From: Isoperla grammatica
Lineage: Eukaryota; Arthropoda; Insecta; Plecoptera; Perlodidae
Length of the DNA stretch: 64,000 nt
NCBI GenBank assembly: GCA_945910005.1
Contig: OX246749.1
Coordinates: 22,278,197-22,342,196 of the forward strand
Reading direction: 5' to 3'
In this document: positions 28,451 to 40,909 of the stretch, piece after piece
How the letters are laid out: each line of letters starts with the position of its first letter
Numbering within the stretch: position 1 is the stretch's first letter
The notes under the pieces: generated by a model
Database searches by the model: none
Told to the model about the DNA's origin: nothing
The model's input: only the letters and a program-made list of their open reading frames with translations
Made by a program: the position numbers and the translations under genes

Positions 28451-30591
28451 ATAACGCATGTTTCCTCGCTTGTGACGGTGACTGTACTTGATAAACCCTG
28501 CGCTTAGTCAGTGACATGAGAGCAACTACATGCAACATATGAGGACAACGCATGTTTCCTCGCTTGTGACGGTGACTGTACTTGATAAACCCTGCGCTAA
28601 GTCAGTGATATGAGAGCAACTACATGCAACATATGAAGACAACGTATGTTTCCTACTTGTGACGGTGACTGTACGTGATAAACCCTGCATTAAGTCAGTG
28701 ACATGAGAGCAACTACATGCAAGATATGAAGACAACGCATGTTTCCTCACTTGTGCAGGTGACTGTACTTGATAAACCCTGCGCTAAGTCAGTGACATGA
28801 GAGCAACTACATGCAACATATGAAGACAACGCATGTTTCCTCGCTTGTGAAAGTGACTGTACTTGATAAACCCTGCGCTAAGTCAGTGACATGAAAGCAA
28901 CTACATGCAACATATGAAGACAACGCATTTTTCCTCGCTTGTGACGGTGACTGGACTTGATAAACCCTGCGCTAAGTCAGTGACATGAGAGCAACTACAT
29001 GCAACATATGAAGACAACGCATGTTTCCTCGCTTGTGAAGGTGACTGTACTTGATAAACCCTGCGCTAAGTCAGTGACATGGTAGCAACTACATGCAACA
29101 TATTAGGACAACGCATGTTTCCTCGCTTGTGAAGGTGACTGTACTTGATAAACCCTGCGCTTAGTCAGTGACATGAAAGCCACTTCTTAAACATATTAGG
29201 ACAACGCATGTTTTTCGCTTGTGAAGGTGACTGTACTTGATAAACCCTGCGCTAAGTCAGTGACATGAAAGCCACTTCTTAAACATATGAGGACAATGCA
29301 TGTTTCCTCGCTTGTGAAGGTGACTGTACTTGATAAACCCTGCGCTAAGTCAGTGACATGAGAGCAACTACATGCAACATATGAAGACAACGCATGTTTC
29401 CTCGCTTGTGAAGGTGACTGTGCTTGACAAACCCTGCGCTAAGTCAGTGACATGAGAGCAACTACATGCAACATATGAGGACAACGCATGTTTCCTCGCT
29501 TGTGAAGGTGACTGTACTTGATAAACCCTGCGCTAAGTCTGTGAAATGAGAGCAACTTCATGCAACATATGAAGACAACGCATGTTTCCTCGCTTGTGAA
29601 GGTGACTGTACTTGATAAACCCTGCGCTAAGTCAGTGACATGAAAGCCACTTCTTAAACATATGAGGACAATGCATGTTTCCTCGCTTGTGAAGGTGACT
29701 GAACTTGATAAAACCCTGCGCTTAGTCAGTGCATGAGATCAACTACATGCAACATATGAGGACAACGCATGTTTCCTCGCTTGTGAAGGTGACTGTACTT
29801 GATAAACCCTGCGCTAAGTCTGTGAAATGAGAGCAACTTCATGCAACATATGAAGACAACGCATGTGTCCTCGCTTGTGACGGTGACTGTACTTGATAAA
29901 CCCTGCGCTAAGTCAGTGACATGAAAGCCACTTCTTGAACATATTAGGACAACGCATGTTTCCTCGCTTGTGAAGGTGACTGTACTTGATAAACCCTTCG
30001 CTAAGTCAGTGACATGAGAGTAACTACATGCAACATATGAAGACAACGCATGTTTCCTCGCTTGTGAAGGTGACTGTACTTGATAAACCCTGCACTAAGT
30101 CAGTGACATAAGAGCAACTACATGCAACATATGAAGACAACGCATGTTTCCTCGCTTGTGAAGGTGACTGTACTTGATAAACCCTGCGCTAAGTCAGTGA
30201 CATGAGAGCAACTACATGAGACTAATGAAGACAACGCATGTTTCTTCGCTTGTGAAGGTGACTGTACTAGATAAACCCTGCGCTAAGTCATGACATAAGA
30301 GCAACTACATGCAACATATGAAGACAACGCATGTTTCCTCGCTTGTGACGGTGACTGTACTTGATAAACCCTTCGCTAAGTCAGTGACATGAGAGTAACT
30401 ACATGCAACATATGAAGACAACGCATGTTTCCTCGCTTGTGAAGGTGACTGTACTTGATAAACCCTGCACTAAGTCAGTGACATAAGAGCAACTACATGC
30501 AACATATGAAGACAACGCATGTTTCCTCGCTTGTGATGGTGACTGTACTTGATAAACCCTGCGCTAAGTCAGTGACATTAGAGCAACTACA

Positions 30592-33500
30592 TGCAACATA
30601 TGAAGACAACGCATGTTTCCTCGCTTGTGAAGGTGACTGTACTTTATAAACCCTGCGCTAAGTCAGTAACATGAGAGCAACTACATGCAACATATGAAGA
30701 CAACGCATGTTTCCTCGCTTGTGAAGGTGACTGTGCTTGATAAACCCAGCGCTAAGTCAGTGACATGAGAGCAACTACATGCAACATATGAGGACAACGC
30801 ATGTTTCCTCGCTTGTGAAGGTGACTGTACTTGATAAACCCTGCGCTAAGTCTGTGAAATGAGAGCAACTTCATGCAACATATGAAGACAACGCATGTTT
30901 CCTCGCTTGTGAAGGTGACTGTTCTCGATAAACCCTGCGCTAAGTCAGTGACATGAGAGCAACTACATGCAACATATGAAGACAACGCATGTTTCCTCGC
31001 TTGTGACGGTGACTGTACTTGATAAACCCTGCGCTAAGTCAGTGACATGAGAGCAACTACATGCAACATATTAGGACAACGCATGTTCCCTCGCTGGGAA
31101 GGTGACTGTACTTGATAAACCCTGCGCTAAGTCAGTGACATGAGAGCAACTACATGCAACATATGAAGACAACGCATGTAACCTCGCTTGTGACGGTGAC
31201 TGTACTTGATAAACCCTGCGCTATGTCAGTGACATGAGAGCAACTACATGCAACATATGAAGACAACTCATGTTTCCTCGCTTGTGAAGGTGACTGTACT
31301 TGATAAACCCTGCGCTAAGTCGGTGACATTAGAGCAACTACATGCAACATATGAAGACAACGCATGTTTCCTCGCTTGTGACGGTGACTGTACTTTATAA
31401 ACCCTGCGCTAAGTTAGTGACATGAGAGCAACTACATGCAACATATGAAGACAACGCATGTTTCCTCGCTTGTGACGGTGACTTACTTGATAAACCCTGC
31501 GCTAAGTCAGTGACATGAGAGCAACTACATGCAACAAATGAAGACAACGCATGTTTCCTACTTGTGACGGTGACTGTACGTGATAAACCCTGCGCTAAGT
31601 CAGTGACATGAGAGCAACTACATGCAACGTATGAAGACAACGCATGTTTCCTCGCTTGTGAAGGTGACTGTACTTGATAAACCCTGCGCTAAGTCAGTGA
31701 CATGAGAGCAACTACATGCAACATATGAAGACAACGCATGTTTCCTCGCTTGTGAAGGTGACTGTACTTGATAAACCCTGCACTAAGTCAGTGACATGAG
31801 AGCAACTACATGCAACATATGAAGAAAACGCATGTTTTCTCGCTTCTGACGGTGACTGTACTTGATAAACCCTGCGCTAAGTCAGTAACATGAGAGCAAC
31901 TACATGCAACATATGAACACAACGCATGTTTTCTCGCTTGTGAAGGTGACTGTACTTGATAAACCCTGCGCTAAGTCAGTGACATGAGAGCAACTACATG
32001 CAACATATGAAGACAACGCATGTTTCCTCGCTTGTGAAGGTGACTGTACTTGATAAACCCTGCGCTAAGTCAGTGACATGAGAGCAACTACATGCAACAT
32101 ATGAAGACAACGCATGTTTCCTCGCTTGTGAAAGTGACTGTACTTGATAAACCCTGCGCTAAACAGTGACATGAGAGCAACTACATGCAACATATGAAGA
32201 CAACGCATGTTTCCTCGCTTGTGACGGTGACTGTACTTGATAAACCCTGCGCTAAGTCAGTGACATGAGAGCAACTACATGCAACATATGAAGACAACGC
32301 ATGTTTCCTCGATTGTGAAGGTGACTGTACTTGATAAACCCTGCGCTAAGTCAGTGACATGAGAGCAACTACATGCAACATATGAAGACAACGCATGTTT
32401 CCTCGCTTGTGACGGTGACTGTACGTGATAAACCCTGCGCTTAGTCAGTGACATGAGAGCAACTACATGCAACATATGAAGACAACGCATGTTTCCTCGC
32501 TTGTGAAGGTGACTGTTCTTGATAAACCCTGCGCTAAGTCAGTGACATGAGAGCAACTACATGCAACATATGAAGACAACGCATGTTTCCTCGCTTGTGA
32601 CGGTGACTGTACTTGATAAACCCTGCGCTAAGTCAGTGACATGAGAGCAACTACATGCAACATATGAAGACAACGCATGTTTCCTACTTGTGACGGTGAC
32701 TGTACGTGATAAACCCTGCATTAAGTCAGTGACATGAGAGCAACTACATGCAACATATGAAGACAACGCATGTTTCCTCGCTTGTGCAGGTGACTGTACT
32801 TGATAAACCCTGCGCTAAGTCAGTGACATGAGAGCAACTACATGCAACATATGAAGACAACGCATGTTTCCTCGCTTGTGAAAGTGACTGTACTTGATAA
32901 ACCCTTCGCTAAGTCAGTGACATGAGAGCAACTACATGCAACATATGAAGACAACGCATTTTTCCTCGCTTGTGACGGTGACTGTACTTGATAAACCCTG
33001 CGCTAAGTCAGTGACATGAGAGCAACTACATGCAACATATGAAGACAACGCATGTTTCCTCGCTTGTGAAGGTGACTGTACTTGATAAACCCTGCGCTAA
33101 GTCAGTGACATGAGAGCAACTACATGCAACATATGAAGACAACGCATGTTTCCTCGCTTGTGACGGTGACTGTACGTGATAAACCCTGCGCTAAGTCAGT
33201 GACATGAGAGCAACCACATGCAACATATGAAGACAACGCATGTTTCCTTGCTTGTGAAGGTGACTGTACTTGATAAACCTTGCGCTAAGTCAGTGACATG
33301 AGAGCAACTACATGCAACATATGAAGACAACGCATGTTTCCTCGCTTGTGAAGGTGACTGTACTTGATAAACCCTGCACTAAGTCAGTGACATGAGAGCA
33401 ACTACATGCAACATATGAAGACAACGCATGTTTCCTCGCTTGTGACGGTGACTGTACTTGATAAACCCTGCGCTAAGTCAGTGACATGAGAGCAACTACA

Positions 33501-33618
33501 TGCAACATATGAAGACAACGCATGTTTTCTCGCTTGTGAAGGTGACTGTACTTGATAAACCCTGCGCTAAGTCAATGACATGAGAGCAACTATATGCAAC
33601 ATATGAAGACAACGCATG
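30592..33618 (+). repeat. 4,787-bp offset repeat, copy 1
   Basis: Matches 35,379-38,405 at an offset of 4,787 bp (51 monomers minus seven bases). Landmarks are a monomer with a TATAAA variant near 30,645, the GTGCTTG variant near 30,732, and a monomer with a 1-bp deletion (GACTTACTTG near 31,481, repeated near 36,268). The order of variants is the alpha programme also seen at 1.4-3.5 kb and 7.1-9.1 kb, so this is another version of the same older block about 23-29 kb away. Confidence 0.87.
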
Positions 33619-33634
33619 TTTCCTCGCTTGTGAA
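31851..33634 (+). repeat. 1,784-bp tandem duplication, copy 1 (19 monomers)
   Basis: Directly followed by a second copy at 33,635. The left edge is fixed by C at 31,850 against A at 33,634. It includes the five-T monomer (32,956; partner 34,740), a CGATTG variant and a TTGTGCAGG variant. The unit spans almost the same variants as the 1,877-bp and 1,879-bp duplications elsewhere in the window. Confidence 0.88.
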
Positions 33635-35418
33635 GGTGACTGTACTTGATAAACCCTGCGCTAAGTCAGTAACATGAGAGCAACTACATGCAACATATGA
33701 ACACAACGCATGTTTTCTCGCTTGTGAAGGTGACTGTACTTGATAAACCCTGCGCTAAGTCAGTGACATGAGAGCAACTACATGCAACATATGAAGACAA
33801 CGCATGTTTCCTCGCTTGTGAAGGTGACTGTACTTGATAAACCCTGCGCTAAGTCAGTGACATGAGAGCAACTACATGCAACATATGAAGACAACGCATG
33901 TTTCCTCGCTTGTGAAAGTGACTGTACTTGATAAACCCTGCGCTAAACAGTGACATGAGAGCAACTACATGCAACATATGAAGACAACGCATGTTTCCTC
34001 GCTTGTGACGGTGACTGTACTTGATAAACCCTGCGCTAAGTCAGTGACATGAGAGCAACTACATGCAACATATGAAGACAACGCATGTTTCCTCGATTGT
34101 GAAGGTGACTGTACTTGATAAACCCTGCGCTAAGTCAGTGACATGAGAGCAACTACATGCAACATATGAAGACAACGCATGTTTCCTCGCTTGTGACGGT
34201 GACTGTACGTGATAAACCCTGCGCTTAGTCAGTGACATGAGAGCAACTACATGCAACATATGAAGACAACGCATGTTTCCTCGCTTGTGAAGGTGACTGT
34301 TCTTGATAAACCCTGCGCTAAGTCAGTGACATGAGAGCAACTACATGCAACATATGAAGACAACGCATGTTTCCTCGCTTGTGACGGTGACTGTACTTGA
34401 TAAACCCTGCGCTAAGTCAGTGACATGAGAGCAACTACATGCAACATATGAAGACAACGCATGTTTCCTACTTGTGACGGTGACTGTACGTGATAAACCC
34501 TGCATTAAGTCAGTGACATGAGAGCAACTACATGCAACATATGAAGACAACGCATGTTTCCTCGCTTGTGCAGGTGACTGTACTTGATAAACCCTGCGCT
34601 AAGTCAGTGACATGAGAGCAACTACATGCAACATATGAAGACAACGCATGTTTCCTCGCTTGTGAAAGTGACTGTACTTGATAAACCCTTCGCTAAGTCA
34701 GTGACATGAGAGCAACTACATGCAACATATGAAGACAACGCATTTTTCCTCGCTTGTGACGGTGACTGTACTTGATAAACCCTGCGCTAAGTCAGTGACA
34801 TGAGAGCAACTACATGCAACATATGAAGACAACGCATGTTTCCTCGCTTGTGAAGGTGACTGTACTTGATAAACCCTGCGCTAAGTCAGTGACATGAGAG
34901 CAACTACATGCAACATATGAAGACAACGCATGTTTCCTCGCTTGTGACGGTGACTGTACGTGATAAACCCTGCGCTAAGTCAGTGACATGAGAGCAACCA
35001 CATGCAACATATGAAGACAACGCATGTTTCCTTGCTTGTGAAGGTGACTGTACTTGATAAACCTTGCGCTAAGTCAGTGACATGAGAGCAACTACATGCA
35101 ACATATGAAGACAACGCATGTTTCCTCGCTTGTGAAGGTGACTGTACTTGATAAACCCTGCACTAAGTCAGTGACATGAGAGCAACTACATGCAACATAT
35201 GAAGACAACGCATGTTTCCTCGCTTGTGACGGTGACTGTACTTGATAAACCCTGCGCTAAGTCAGTGACATGAGAGCAACTACATGCAACATATGAAGAC
35301 AACGCATGTTTTCTCGCTTGTGAAGGTGACTGTACTTGATAAACCCTGCGCTAAGTCAATGACATGAGAGCAACTATATGCAACATATGAAGACAACGCA
35401 TGTTTCCTCGCTTGTGAA
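33635..35418 (+). repeat. 1,784-bp tandem duplication, copy 2
   Basis: Second copy of 31,851-33,634; the match continues to 35,431, where CTTTATAAA replaces CTTGATAAA. I noticed no substitution between the copies in the portions compared, so it looks very young. The following 35,379-38,405 segment lacks this extra 1,784 bp, which places the duplication after, or independent of, the 4,787-bp event. Confidence 0.86.
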
Positions 35419-38405
35419 GGTGACTGTACTTTATAAACCCTGCGCTAAGTCAGTAACATGAGAGCAACTACATGCAACATATGAAGACAACGCATGTTTC
35501 CTAGCTTGTGAAGGTGACTGTGCTTGATAAACCCAGCGCTAAGTCAGTGACATGAGAGCAACTACATGCAACATATGAGGACAACGCATGTTTCCTCGCT
35601 TGTGAAGGTGACTGTACTTGATAAACCCTGCGCTAAGTCTGTGAAATGAGAGCAACTTCATGCAACATATGAAGACAACGCATGTTTCCTCGCTTGTGAA
35701 GGTGACTGTTCTCGATAAACCCTGCGCTAAGTCAGTGACATGAGAGCAACTACATGCAACATATGAAGACAACGCATGTTTCCTCGCTTGTGACGGTGAC
35801 TGTACTTGATAAACCCTGCGCTAAGTCAGTGACATGAGAGCAACTACATGCAACATATTAGGACAACGCATGTTCCCTCGCTGGGAAGGTGACTGTACTT
35901 GATAAACCCTGCGCTAAGTCAGTGACATGAGAGCAACTACATGCAACATATGAAGACAACGCATGTAACCTCGCTTGTGACGGTGACTGTACTTGATAAA
36001 CCGTGCGCTATGTCAGTGACATGAGAGCAACTACATGCAACATATGAAGACAACTCATGTTTCCTCGCTTGTGAAGGTGACTGTACTTGATAAACCCTGC
36101 GCTAAGTCGGTGACATTAGAGCAACTACATGCAACATATGAAGACAACGCATGTTTCCTCGCTTGTGACGGTGACTGTACTTTATAAACCCTGCGCTAAG
36201 TTAGTGACATGAGAGCAACTACATGCAACATATGAAGACAACGCATGTTTCCTCGCTTGTGACGGTGACTTACTTGATAAACCCTGCGCTAAGTCAGTGA
36301 CATGAGAGCAACTACATGCAACAAATGAAGACAACGCATGTTTCCTACTTGTGACGGTGACTGTACGTGATAAACCCTGCGCTAAGTCAGTGACATGAGA
36401 GCAACTACATGCAACGTATGAAGACAACGCATGTTTCCTCGCTTGTGAAGGTGACTGTACTTGATAAACCCTGCGCTAAGTCAGTGACATGAGAGCAACT
36501 ACATGCAACATATGAAGACAACGCATGTTTCCTCGCTTGTGAAGGTGACTGTACTTGATAAACCCTGCACTAAGTCAGTGACATGAGAGCAACTACATGC
36601 AACATATGAAGAAAACGCATGTTTTCTCGCTTCTGACGGTGACTGTACTTGATAAACCCTGCGCTAAGTCAGTAACATGAGAGCAACTACATGCAACATA
36701 TGAACACAACGCATGTTTTCTCGCTTGTGAAGGTGACTGTACTTGATAAACCCTGCGCTAAGTCAGTGACATGAGAGCAACTACATGCAACATATGAAGA
36801 CAACGCATGTTTCCTCGCTTGTGAAGGTGACTGTACTTGATAAACCCTGCGCTAAGTCAGTGACATGAGAGCAACTACATGCAACATATGAAGACAACGC
36901 ATGTTTCCTCGCTTGTGAAAGTGACTGTACTTGATAAACCCTGCGCTAAACAGTGACATGAGAGCAACTACATGCAACATATGAAGACAACGCATGTTTC
37001 CTCGCTTGTGACGGTGACTGTACTTGATAAACCCTGCGCTAAGTCAGTGACATGAGAGCAACTACATGCAACATATGAAGACAACGCATGTTTCCTCGAT
37101 TGTGAAGGTGACTGTACTTGATAAACCCTGCGCTAAGTCAGTGACATGAGAGCAACTACATGCAACATATGAAGACAACGCATGTTTCCTCGCTTGTGAC
37201 GGTGACTGTACGTGATAAACCCTGCGCTAAGTCAGTGACATGAGAGCAACTACATGCAACATATGAAGACAACGCATGTTTCCTCGCTTGTGAAGGTGAC
37301 TGTTCTTGATAAACCCTGCGCTAAGTCAGTGACATGAGAGCAACTACATGCAACATATGAAGACAACGCATGTTTCCTCGCTTGTGACGGTGACTGTACT
37401 TGATAAACCCTGCGCTAAGTCAGTGACATGAGAGCAACTACATGCAACATATGAAGACAACGCATGTTTCCTACTTGTGACGGTGACTGTACGTGATAAA
37501 CCCTGCATTAAGTCAGTGACATGAGAGCAACTACATGCAACATATGAAGACAACGCATGTTTCCTCGCTTGTGCAGGTGACTGTACTTGATAAACCCTGC
37601 GCTAAGTCAGTGACATGAGAGCAACTACATGCAACATATGAAGACAACGCATGTTTCCTCGCTTGTGAAAGTGACTGTACTTGATAAACCCTTCGCTAAG
37701 TCAGTGACATGAGAGCAACTACATGCAACATATGAAGACAACGCATTTTTCCTCGCTTGTGACGGTGACTGTACTTGATAAACCCTGCGCTAAGTCAGTG
37801 ACATGAGAGCAACTACATGCAACATATGAAGACAACGCATGTTTCCTCGCTTGTGAAGGTGACTGTACTTGATAAACCCTGCGCTAAGTCAGTGACATGA
37901 GAGCAACTACATGCAACATATGAAGACAACGCATGTTTCCTCGCTTGTGACGGTGACTGTACGTGATAAACCCTGCGCTAAGTCAGTGACATGAGAGCAA
38001 CCACATGCAACATATGAAGACAACGCATGTTTCCTTGCTGGTGAAGGTGACTGTACTTGATAAACCTTGCGCTAAGTCAGTGACATGAGAGCAACTACAT
38101 GCAACATATGAAGACAACGCATGTTTCCTCGCTTGTGAAGGTGACTGTACTTGATAAACCCTGCACTAAGTCAGTGACATGAGAGCAACTACATGCAACA
38201 TATGAAGACAACGCATGTTTCCTCGCTTGTGACGGTGACTGTACTTGATAAACCCTGCGCTAAGTCAGTGACATGAGAGCAACTACATGCAACATATGAA
38301 GACAACGCATGTTTTCTCGCTTGTGAAGGTGACTGTACTTGATAAACCCTGCGCTAAGTCAATGACATGAGAGCAACTATATGCAACATATGAAGACAAC
38401 GCATG
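35379..38405 (+). repeat. 4,787-bp offset repeat, copy 2
   Basis: Partner of 30,592-33,618. Private changes include CCTAGCTTG near 35,502, a CCGTGCGC variant near 36,002 and GCTGGTGAAGG near 38,039. The match ends at 38,406, where GTATCC here replaces GTTTCC in the first copy. Downstream it runs into the marker pair GTATCC then GAGACTAATG (38,401 and 38,477), the standard alpha continuation, which copy 1 has lost through the 1,784-bp duplication. Confidence 0.85.
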
Positions 38406-39030
38406 TATCCTCGCTTGTGACGGTGACTGTACTTGATAAACCCTGCGCTAAGTCAGTGACATGAGAGCAACTACATGAGACTAATGAAGACAACGCATGT
38501 TTCTTCGCTTGTGAAGGTGACTGTACTAGATACACCCTGCGCTAAGTCATGACATAAGAGCAACTACATGCAACATATGAAGACAACGCATGTTTCCTTG
38601 CTTGTGACGGTGACTGTACTTGATAAACCCTTCGCTAAGTCAGTGACATGAGAGTAACTACATGCAACATATGAAGACAACGCATGTTTACTCGCTTGTG
38701 AAGGTGACTGTACTTGATAAACCCTGCACTAAGTCAGTGACATAAGAGCAACTACATGCAACATATGAAGACAACGCATGTTTCCTCGCTTGTGATGGTG
38801 ACTGTACTTGATAAACCCTGCGCTAAGTCAGTGACATGAGAGCAACTACATGCAACATATGAAGACAACGCATGTTTCCTCGCTTGTGAAGGTGACTATA
38901 CTTGATAAACCCTGCGCTAAGTCAGTAACATGAGAGCAACTACATGCAACATATGAAGACAACGCATGTTTCCTCGCTTGTGATGGTGACTGTACTTGAT
39001 AAACCCTGCGCTAAGTCAGTGACATGAGAG
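37563..39030 (+). repeat. 1,879-bp offset tandem duplication, copy 1
   Basis: Matches 39,442-40,909 at an offset of 1,879 bp (20 monomers minus one). Landmarks are the five-T monomer (37,743 and 39,622) and the GAGACTAATG monomer (38,477 and 40,356). It ends at 39,031, where a TAACTACATG variant starts a short extra run of four monomers. Confidence 0.86.
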
Positions 39031-39441
39031 TAACTACATGCAACATATGAAGACAACGCATGTTTCCTCGCTTGTGAAGGTGACTGTACTTGATAAACCC
39101 TGCACTAAGTCAGTGACATAAGAGCAACTACATGCAACATATGAAGACAACGCATGTTTCCTCGCTTGTGATGGTGACTGTACTTGATAAACCCTGCGCT
39201 AAGTCAGTGACATTAGAGCAACTACATGCAACATATGAAGACAACGCATGTTTCCTCGCTTGTGAAGGTGACTGTACTTTATAAACCCTGCGCTAAGTCA
39301 GTAACATGAGAGCAACTACATGCAACATATGAAGACAACGCATGTTTCCTCGCTTGTGAAGGTGACTGTGCTTGATAAACCCAGCGCTAAGTCAGTGACA
39401 TGAGAGCAACTACATGCAACATATGAGGACAACGCATGTTA
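39031..39441 (+). repeat. Four-monomer filler between 1,879-bp copies
   Basis: The first part repeats 38,655 onward at an offset of 376 bp (four monomers). The later part, with the CATTAGAG, CTTTATAAA and GTGCTTG variants, matches 30.57-30.76 kb. It ends in a monomer reading GTTATCTCG near 39,438, a combination I saw only here, which probably marks the exchange point leading into copy 2. Confidence 0.65.
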
Positions 39442-40909
39442 TCTCGCTTGTGCAGGTGACTGTTCTTGATAAACCCTGCGCTAAGTCAGTGACATGAGAG
39501 CAACTACATGCAACATATGAAGACAACGCATGTTTCCTCGCTTGTGAAAGTGACTGTACTTGATAAACCCTTCGCTAAGTCAGTGACATGAGAGCAACTA
39601 CATGCAACATATGAAGACAACGCATTTTTCCTCGCTTGTGACGGTGACTGTACTTGATAAACCCTGCGCTAAGTCAGTGACATGAGAGCAACTACATGCA
39701 ACATATGAAGACAACGCATGTTTCCTCGCTTGTGAAGGTGACTGTACTTGATAAACCCTGCGCTAAGTCAGTGACATGAGAGCAACTACATGCAACATAT
39801 GAAGACAACGCATGTTTCCTCGCTTGTGACGGTGACTGTACGTGATAAACCCTGCGCTAAGTCAGTGACATGAGAGCAACCACATGCAACATATGAAGAC
39901 AACGCATGTTTCCTTGCTTGTGAAGGTGACTGTACTTGATAAACCTTGCGCTAAGTCAGTGACATGAGAGCAAGTACATGCAACATATGAAGACAACGCA
40001 TGTTTCCTCGCTTGTGAAGGTGACTGTACTTGATAAACCCTGCACTAAGTCAGTGACATGAGAGCAACTACATGCAACATATGAAGACAACGCATGTTTC
40101 CTCGCTTGTGACGGTGACTGTACTTGATAAACCCTGCGCTAAGTCAGTGACATGAGAGCAACTACATGCAACATATGAAGACAACGCATGTTTTCTCGCT
40201 TGTGAAGGTGACTGTACTTGATAAACCCTGCGCTAAGTCAATGACATGAGAGCAACTATATGCAACATATGAAGACAACGCATGTATCCTCGCTTGTGAC
40301 GGTGACTGTACTTGATAAACCCTGCGCTAAGTCAGTGACATGAGAGCAACTACATGAGACTAATGAAGACAACGCATGTTTCTTCGCTTGTGAAGGTGAC
40401 TGTACTAGATAAACCCTGCGCTAAGTCATGACATAAGAGCAACTACATGCAACATATGAAGACAACGCATGTTTCCTCGCTTGTGACGGTGACTGTACTT
40501 GATAAACCCTTCGCTAAGTCAGTGACATGAGAGTAACTACATGCAACATATGAAGACAACGCATGTTTACTCGCTTGTGAAGGTGACTGTTCTTGATAAA
40601 CCCTGCACTAAGTCAGTGACATAAGAGCAACTACATGCAACATATGAAGACAACGCATGTTTCCTCGCTTGTGATGGTGACTGTACTTGATAAACCCTGC
40701 GCTAAGTCAGTGACATGAGAGCAACTACATGCAACATATGAAGACAACGCATGTTTCCTCGCTTGTGAAGGTGACTGTACTTGATAAACCCTGCGCTAAG
40801 TCAGTAACATGAGAGCAACTACATGCAACATATGAAGACAACGCATGTTTCCTCGCTTGTGATGGTGACTGTACTTGATAAACCCTGCGCTAAGTCAGTG
40901 ACATGAGAG
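39442..40909 (+). repeat. 1,879-bp offset tandem duplication, copy 2
   Basis: Partner of 37,563-39,030. A private C-to-G change at 39,974 (CAAGTACATG) is not shared. From here on the monomer order also follows 9.4-12.1 kb at an offset of about 30,203 bp (five-T monomer at 9,419 and 39,622), so this block is the junction between alpha-type and beta-type sequence. Confidence 0.84.

Larger units (their letters stand above)
24854..30591 (+). repeat. Mixed satellite block without long-range partner
   Basis: Still pure 94-bp monomers, but I could not match this stretch as a whole to another part of the window. Its left end (24.85-25.5 kb) resembles 43.6-44.1 kb, its centre resembles the alpha region, and its right end (about 30.2-30.6 kb) resembles 38.4-39.3 kb. 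It contains unusual private indels: a 2-bp insertion near 26,632 and a 10-bp deletion at 28,403. It also has the longest reading frame of the window, only 106 codons (29,726-30,046, minus strand). It may be an older layer that escaped recent duplication. Confidence 0.6.

Noticed and set aside
29726..30046. 106-codon minus-strand open frame, and dozens of 61-93 codon frames like it
   Set aside because: They are translations of the 94-bp unit. Frames start at arbitrary TTG, ATG or similar codons, change length with single indels, have no conserved ends, and share no recognised domain. I call none as a gene.
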